DNA from: Eleusine coracana subsp. coracana
Lineage: Eukaryota > Streptophyta > Magnoliopsida > Poales > Poaceae
DNA: 64,000 bases
Direction: 5' to 3'
Assembly (NCBI GenBank): GCA_032690845.1
Contig: CM064421.1
Span: 37,376,963-37,440,962 of the forward strand
Below are positions 57,279-64,000 of this stretch, one piece after another (the first letter of the stretch is position 1; every line of letters starts with the position of its first letter). Below the pieces are notes generated by a model that was not told the DNA's origin, made no database searches, and worked only from the letters and a program-made list of their open reading frames with translations. The position numbers were made by a program, and so were the translations under genes.

Positions 57279-59907
57279 ATGGGCAATTGCTGGTTTAAGG
57301 GGAACCCATTTTTTAACAGGGTTTCTTCCAACGCTACCAAATCAGGTACCACTCTTCTTTTTTTATTTGATCTCTGTGATTGTGTGACTTTCCTATTTTT
57401 TCATCTTGAAAATTCATGTCACCAAGTATTCTGAGTCATTTGCAACCTGTAATTTAGCCTTAATAAAGCATGTGACATACATGACGTACCTATTTGTTTG
57501 TTACAGAATCTCCAAAAATTCAGAGCCCAACAGAGAGAAATGAAAAGGAAGACAGCCAGCTTCCATCCAACCCGAAAGAAGTGGAGGCACTAAGACGGGA
57601 TACGGCTCGTAACCCTTTGATAGCATTTACATTTGAGGAGCTCAGGAGAATCACAAAAAATTTCAGGCAAGATTCATTACTAGGGGGTGGTGGTTTTGGC
57701 AGAGTCTATAAAGGGTACATCACCAAAGATATCCGTGAAGGGTTAGAGGTAGAAGAGCCCCTGAGAGTTGCAGTTAAGGTCCATGATGGAGACAATAGCT
57801 ACCAGGGCCATAGAGAATGGCTGGTGATTTACTTGCCTTTCTGAATATATACTCTGCTGAAAGCATATGCTTGTGTCTACTAATCCAGTTATTGTCATAT
57901 ATGAAGATTTTTTATGTTGCCATGTTTGCAGGCTGAGGTTATATTTCTGGGGCAGCTCTCTCACCCTAATTTAGTGAAATTAGTTGGGTATTGTTGTGAA
58001 GATGACCACAGGGTTCTTGTCTACGAGTTTATGCCCCTGGGAAGTGTGGAGTCACATCTGTTCTCAAGTAAGGGTGCTCCTACTCTTGACAGATTGTTTT
58101 CTGGTTTTTTTAAGTTTTGTTGTTATTTCATCATAGCATTGACTTTGGCATATGACATTCATGCAAATTTCGCAAACTGAGTGTTAAAGGTAAAACAGTC
58201 ATTGTACTACTCTAGAGTTTGGGGTCGCTCACATGTACTACATCTATGCTCCATTGGGCTGTTCAATACAACTAACCATTCATACACCTCTCCTCTCATC
58301 TCATCTCATGTCATCTCACCTTAACTCTGAGAACTGAATAATATTATTCACTCACAAGCAGAGTAGTAAAATATCCACACTCCTATTCTGAACTGGCCTA
58401 AAGCTTAACTGCACCTCTGCATTGCGTCAAGTGGTAGCATTACTAATTTCTGCATGACTTATGTAGCCAACCATGAGTTCTTATTTGTTGATTGAGTTCA
58501 TTTGAGATAAGGCACTGTATGCTGTCGAACTTTGAACCATTTGTACTTATAATGCAGGAGTAATGGTACCACTTCCATGGTCCACCAGAATGAAAATTGC
58601 ACTTGGTGCTGCAAAAGGACTTGCTTTTCTGCATGAAGCTGAGAAGCCAGTCATTTATCGGGATTTTAAGACATCAAATATATTGCTAGATGAGGTAGGT
58701 TCGCTTTACATTATCTGAGTGTAACATTTCAGTACCAGTTGAAATAATACGATGCAAGAAACTAAGGGGAAAACTCATTCTATTTGTTGTAATATTGTGT
58801 GTTCTTATCCACTTGTGCCCACATATCACATATTGTTGCAATTTCTGGTGTGTTGTGCTCTCTAGCACACACCCCCTTCTCTCTTCTATTCAACATCATG
58901 CAAATACGTCCCTTACAAATATGCTATTTACACCAACACATATGTACTTATAGTTCATGTCAACTAAAATAGTTCTAGTGGGCAGGAGCAAGCATGTACC
59001 ATTCCGTTTGGCCAAATGACCGTTTTCATATACTTGTGGGATATTGGTGTCATTCGTTTTTGTCATTGTTATGCAATAATTGCTTCTTGCTTACCATCAT
59101 CTTCTTTATTCCACAAAAAAATATTTTCAGGAATATAATGCAAAACTATCCGATTTTGGGCTTGCAAAAGATGGACCGGTTGGCGACAAATCCCATGTTT
59201 CAACTCGTATTATGGGTACCTACGGTTATGCGGCACCTGAATACATAATGACAGGTAATGTACTCGTCACAGTCTGACTTTATCTCAAAAACATTGTCTA
59301 ACTTTCACCAAATTACCATGGAGTGTGTATCAAAAACAATGGCCATAGACTGTTCGCTCTTATTTAGTGCAGCTGTTTACTCCATCCCTTGTTGTCATGA
59401 TCACGGACGGCACTCTACAGATGAGCAAAATGGATTGGCATCTGAGTTTATATATATATATATTGCTAGACTTGTAACTTCAGTACTAGATCCATGGTTC
59501 AAGAAACCTCAATACTACTAATAACCAGTAGTTCGTCCTTTTTTTTTTTTTTTGCAACACCAGGTCATCTCACGGCAATGAGCGATGTCTACAGCTACGG
59601 TGTTGTACTCCTTGAGCTCCTGACAGGGAGGAAGTCGTTGGACAAGTCCCGGCCAGTCAGGGAACAAACATTGGCAGACTGGGCATTCCCATTGCTGACA
59701 CAGAAAAGGAAGGTGCTTGGCATAGTGGACCCCAGGCTTGCCGAGGACTACCCAGTGAAGGCGGTGCAGAAGACGGCAATGCTGGCATACCATTGCCTTA
59801 ACCGCAACCCAAAGGCTAGGCCGCTGATGCGCGACATTGTTGCCACCTTGGAGCCTCTTCAGCAGCTGGAGGAGACCCACAGTGACAGTATGGCTGGTGC
59901 CACGTGA
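57279..59907 (+). CDS. receptor-like cytoplasmic kinase, RLCK-VII (PBL16-like)
   Basis: RLCK-VII/PBL kinases relay signals from cell-surface receptors, for example in immunity. Six exons, 57279-57345, 57507-57823, 57932-58067, 58558-58694, 59131-59254 and 59564-59907, give 374 residues. The N-terminus MGNCWFKGNPFF has Gly2 for myristoylation and Cys4 for palmitoylation, so it is probably at the plasma membrane. Kinase motifs: LGGGGFGRVYKG loop, RVAVKV lysine, catalytic VIYRDFKTSNILLD, DFGLAKDGPVGDKSHVSTRI activation segment, GTYGYAAPEY, DVYSYGVVLLELLTGR. The protein begins like Arabidopsis PBL16 as I remember it (MGNCW, then VSSNA and ESPK). Intron 5 has a T16 tract just before its acceptor. 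All essential kinase residues are present, so an active kinase is expected. Confidence 0.92.
58251..58404. mobile_element. possible MITE in kinase intron 3
   Basis: TGGGCTGTTCAATACAA on the left and TTCTGAACTGGCC on the right are loosely inverted, around a TC-rich interior. The match is weak and no target duplication is clear, so this is only a candidate. Confidence 0.25.
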
Positions 59908-61629
59908 AATTTTCATTCATACTGCTTGGTGAAAGAAAGAAAAAAGACATATGCTTATCTTAGATATGTGTGATAATGGCTGGCTAGTTTTCTTGATGAT
60001 CTACAGATGATCTGTTGGTTTTTTAATCCATGGAAACTAGTTTTGCTGAGCAGGGAGTTATAGTACATATTTTTGTAGGTTTGTTGTGTGTATGTAGTCC
60101 TGTTAAGGTAAGTTTCGACATTTTGAATGTGGGCAGGCCGCTGTGTTATCTGCCAAGTTTATAGCTCATCAAGGAACTACGCCTGACAGTGTTTGTAATG
60201 GACATTGTGCAGACCATGGCCTGTGTATGTTACTGTGCTGAGTAATGTAGATATCTTTCCTAAACGAAAAGTTAATTGTGGTCCGTCGTCGGTCGAGGTT
60301 GGCGGCCTCTTCGTTGTGGGTCAGTGCTCATACGACGAAAGAAGTGCTCCGTGGGCCGTGGCTCGCAGTCCCAGTGATCAACAGGTTCACGCACAACATA
60401 CTCCATTGTCCATTCCTTTGTGAGCCGCTAAATATGGTGGTTAGTGGTAGTGCATTTGTTTGCACGACGATACTACTCACCGATGAGGCGATAACAGCCT
60501 CGGAGGATATATGGACCAGCAATTGAGTTTTCGCTCAAGCAAAACAACAAACATGAGAGGGGCATGAAGAGTCAAAGCGACCTCACCTTAATTCGGTTGG
60601 ACGTCGCGGAATAACTTGACGAGCACTGGCGCCTCGTCGCCTGGCATCCCGTGCGCCCGGCTGCTGGCTGCTCCGCAACTGATGGCTTAGAAACACCGGG
60701 CGTTCATTCTGCGGGTGCGCCATCCGCCATCATCGGGACGACCAAGCAGTCCGCACGGTGAGCTCGCTCGTGTCCCGTAGCAGCCGACTCTCCGTCTACA
60801 TCCTCTCTGCCTGTGCTCGTGGCGTGCTGTTTTGATTGGTTTGGCCCCAAATCGTTATGTAAAGAAAACGGTTTCAGCTTCGAAGGAGCTTCATTCAAGC
60901 AAAACAACATACAGAAGAGGACATATTTGACTTATTGTCTAGTCCAAGTATAAAAAAACTTTTAAGGGCCACATTTGCCACAAAGCCACACGCGCATACG
61001 GGACAATTGATAATTTGCCCTCCTTTCCAAAGACCACATGTCAATTATCCCTTCTCTCAAATTTCTTTATAAAATATTCATAGTCCCTATAAAAAATTAG
61101 AATTTGCCTTAAAAATGCCAAATCAGTTTATTTCAACTGGTGGGCTGGATGGCGTCTAAACTTTTCCAGAAGGCGTGTCGAAAGTTGAGCGAACAAAATG
61201 AGCACCACAAGTTTGACTAGTTTTGACATAAAACATAAACTAGAGGCTTCTTGAGTGACTAACACATGTCATAAATTCACAATGAAGCAAACAATGACCA
61301 AAACAACTGCGGCACTTTTAATGGCCTTATCGGGGTTCTAACATATTTTTAACAAATACTGTTGTACTTTCTCCGTCCTAGAATATACCTGATCCGAACA
61401 ATGTCAAAAATGTTCCAGAAAACAATCTAAACTACGCTTTGCTGCCTGATTTGCGTAAACTTGTTTTGATTTGCGTAAACTCATGAAAGCACTTTCAAGC
61501 CCATGAATCGGCCCCTGTCATCACTCACCGGCCGCTGCGACTCGCTGCTTTTGTCTCCGACGCATATCCAAATCCAATCCCACCCCCCCGGATCCCCAAT
61601 TCCGCCGCGATCGCCTCGGCGGCTGAGCA
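59908..61629. other. intergenic region between the kinase and SGS3-like genes
   Basis: The left ~350 bp is the kinase 3' UTR. The remainder shows short open frames on both strands without any recognisable domain. The last ~100 bp is the leader of the SGS3-like gene. Confidence 0.55.
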
Positions 61630-62351
61630 ATGAAGAGCTCCAATCCTCCTCCACAGCGGCCCTCCGCCGGCGGCAAGCCCCCCGCCGCAGCGGGGTCCCG
61701 AAAGTCTCGCTGGGGTCCGCCGCCGCCCGCCGCTGCGTCTGCCGGAGACAAGGGCGCCTCCACCTCCGCCCGCACCCCGACCCCCACCCAGTCAGCTGAC
61801 TCCAGGCGCCACCCAGCTCCTTCCGCGCCTGCCTCACACGCCCGCAACCCTGCGTCGCCGGCGGCTGCGTTCCGACCGCCGCCGCAGCAGCAACAGGCGG
61901 TGGAGACCCCTCCCCCGCCACCCTACGGCTTCCACAACCTCGATCGCCGCACCATGCTCCTCGCTGACGGCACCGTCCGCACCTACTTCGCCCTGCCCCC
62001 CGACTACCCTTTCGAGGCCGCACCCCTGCCGCCATTCCCGCACCTGCCCCGCGCCGGCCCGGACCTCTGGCCGCCGCATCAGCCTCCGCCGCAGTATATG
62101 CCGATGCCGATGCCTCCGCACGACGCGAAGCGCAAGCACCCCGCCGACCATGACGAGGGCTTCCCGAGGCACCCCAAGCAGCCGCGGTTTGACGCTCCGC
62201 GTCACCCTCCGCAGCTGCCGCCTCATGGAGCGGTGGACCGTCACGCGCTCAGGAGAGCGTTCCTCAAGTACGCCAAGATGCTCAACGAGAACTCTGCACA
62301 GAGACGGAGCTACCTCGAGGGTGGCCGTGTCTCGTGCCTCGCCTGTGGCAG
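61630..62351 (+). CDS. SGS3-like XS-domain protein, first exon only
   Basis: The exon encodes 240 residues plus two bases and ends at a donor (GGCAG|GTTTGG). The first ~200 residues are Pro/Ala/His-rich and look disordered (RKSRWGPPPP, PPQYMPMPMPPHD). Residues about 205-240 resemble the start of the zf-XS region found upstream of the XS domain in SGS3-like proteins (LRRAFLKYAKMLNENSA, YLEGGRVSCLACGR), the CxxC being the first half of the zinc finger. XS/zf-XS proteins bind double-stranded RNA with 5' overhangs and act in RNA silencing or RNA-directed DNA methylation (SGS3, IDN2 families). The XS domain itself must lie beyond the right edge. ATG 61630 is the first Met of the frame. Family call is moderate because only the N-terminal part is visible. 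Confidence 0.6.
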
Positions 62352-64000
62352 GTTTGGCGATCCCGCATTACTCGTCACCTCCTTCCTGGCAAGCTTACTA
62401 GTACTGTTCGTGGTTAAATTCTTAAGCTGGTTTCTTTCTATTGTTGAACTTGCTCTTATCATTTAACGATATGCCCATTTTTGGGCTGTTATCTAGGTAA
62501 ATTAGCTCTGGTTATGGTATGTGAAACTATGGCTGGAGAAATCCACAGCATGATATCTCGTGTCTGAACAGAGATGCTGCCTTTAGGTCTCTGCTTGTTT
62601 TTAGCTTAATTCAGATGCTATATATTCTATATAGATGGACTTATCTCACCCTGGGGGTGACTACTGATTAACGTTTAGACATCTGTTAGCAGTACTTGGG
62701 TTATTGAGGTTATAAGGCTATTATCTGCATTTTTTGTTTCATTTTTCTATTGAAGTTGCAGTTGATGGATGGACGTAGCTGTAGATTTTCTGCCTTTTGT
62801 TGCTGGGCATAATGCTAACATTGCTCTAAAAAGTATTTGAATATTCATTCAAGGCTTTCCTTTTCAGTGGTAAGAGATGATATATCAGTATTGTATTGAA
62901 TCATCAATATGTTGGTTCTTGTTGCTTGTCCAATGCATGCCTATGAGCTTGCTTTACAACCGAGACATGTTCTCTGATGCCTTGTTTTTACCCACTAAGT
63001 TTAAATGAAGTGATATTTCAGTTGTCTGGACAGACTGCAGTGCCTTTGTCTGTACCTCAGGAATTTCATTTGAAATCTTTGTTGTTGTTATTTGCAAAAA
63101 TGAAGTGGTATTTCGGTTGTGTGCACAGACTGCAGTGCCTTTGTCCGTGCCTCTGAAATTTTGTTTCAAACTCGCTGTCGTTATTTGGAAATTGGAATAT
63201 AATTACCCGCACATTGTCGTGTGATGTTTTCTGTTTCAGCAGAGTTGTTATGCTCATTGGCAAGTACTGATTGGGTAGATTTGCTATCACTAACGCTATT
63301 CATTGCTTGCTTGGTTGCAATTGTGTACCTTACTTTATTTGTTGTAGCCGATCTGCCAACTTTATGATTTGGGGCAATATCTGGCTGTTGCTGTGTGGTA
63401 TCCAGTTTTCATAGTTTCTAACATCTAGTCAAGGAAGTAGTGTATCTGCATTCAGGTTTTACACTATGCTTACTTGTCTATATTCTTGCCTCTATTTTCA
63501 ACTGAGTGCACACCTTATATTAGGTTACATGATTTGTTGTCATATTGTCTGTCAACAGAGTTCTGTCGTTTCCGAGGCACTAACTTGTATTAGGCATTAA
63601 CATGTGCATGCTGAGTGTCTAATGCTTTGTGCATCATTGATATTTTAAAGCACTTAGTATTGGTTTAGAATTCTGTTTATATAGTAGATTTTAAGTTTTA
63701 GATCTAAGGCTTACTACGTTGTGTCAGCACAGTGTGGAACTATGCTCGTCAGTAGTTCCATACTCTTTGTGAAACATTAGACATCGCCTATCAGTTATCA
63801 CTTGCACTAGATATTTTGGACCCATAAATCTTTTTTGGGCCTGCCAGTTTCAATTTTTTCCTTCTAAGTTGATGTTCAGCTATTTTATTCTAAATATTAT
63901 AATGTCTAAATGAATCATACACCACTAACAAGATGATCGTAAGCTAACTCGTAGGTGAATTGTTTGTATCACTCATTCTAGCTATCATGTTGATGCTTCC
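62352..64000. other. first intron of the SGS3-like gene, to the right edge
   Basis: This starts with a splice donor and runs at least 1.6 kb without a recognisable exon. It is T-rich, as plant introns are. It contains a diverged 95 bp tandem duplication. The expected continuation of the zinc finger (a FADVHGLVMHAYN-type block) was not found in any frame. Confidence 0.55.
63004..63193. repeat. diverged ~95 bp tandem duplication
   Basis: Two copies start AAATGAAGTGATATTTCAGT (63003-63022) and AAATGAAGTGGTATTTCGGT (63098-63117). Both contain CAGACTGCAGTGCCTTTGTC. They differ by point changes and small indels. Confidence 0.75.

Overview
The window is plant nuclear DNA, almost certainly from a grass (Poaceae). 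Support comes from multi-exon genes with GT-AG introns, GC-rich first exons and a GC-rich intronless gene beside AT-rich introns, a remnant of the grass-expanded DUF1618 family, MITEs, a Ty1/copia element and a nuclear tRNA-Leu. Sequence alone does not fix the species; a panicoid grass such as a sorghum relative would fit. Exon limits below were read by eye from splice consensus, reading phase and remembered family alignments, not from transcripts.

Left third (1-18 kb): the 5' exons of an ABCG22-like half transporter on the minus strand run off the left edge. A 3.6 kb intergenic stretch with a fold-back MITE follows, then a complete 11-exon BTB/pentapeptide-repeat gene (FIP2/KCTD9 type). Next are a minus-strand HSP20-like RTM2-type gene with an apparent GC-AG intron, a broken DUF1618 gene, and a complete 10-exon DUF639 membrane protein gene.

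Middle (18-40 kb): a 13-exon RRP6-like nuclear exosome exonuclease gene is interrupted inside exon 11 by a 5,965 bp Ty1/copia retrotransposon. The element has two 485 bp LTRs that look identical and a 5 bp target duplication, so the insertion is young. The same gene carries an older solo-LTR candidate in its last intron. An intronless plastid phosphoserine aminotransferase gene follows, then an unprocessed pseudogene of the DEAD-box helicase RH38/LOS4, a minus-strand gene for a chloroplast NDH subcomplex B subunit (PnsB2/NDF2 type), and a tRNA-Leu(CAA).

Right third (40-64 kb): a nine-exon YTH-domain m6A reader (minus); a subtilisin-like protease (minus) in which the conserved FSSRGP segment is missing and a TA microsatellite lies in its place; a 5.7 kb repeat-rich spacer with MITE, SINE and LINE remnants; an RLCK-VII kinase (PBL16-like); and the first exon of an SGS3-like XS-domain gene that runs off the right edge.

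These are independently transcribed eukaryotic genes, not an operon, and I see no evidence of a novel multi-gene system. The most notable events are gene-breaking ones: the young exonic retrotransposon in RRP6, the RH38 pseudogene and the altered subtilase.
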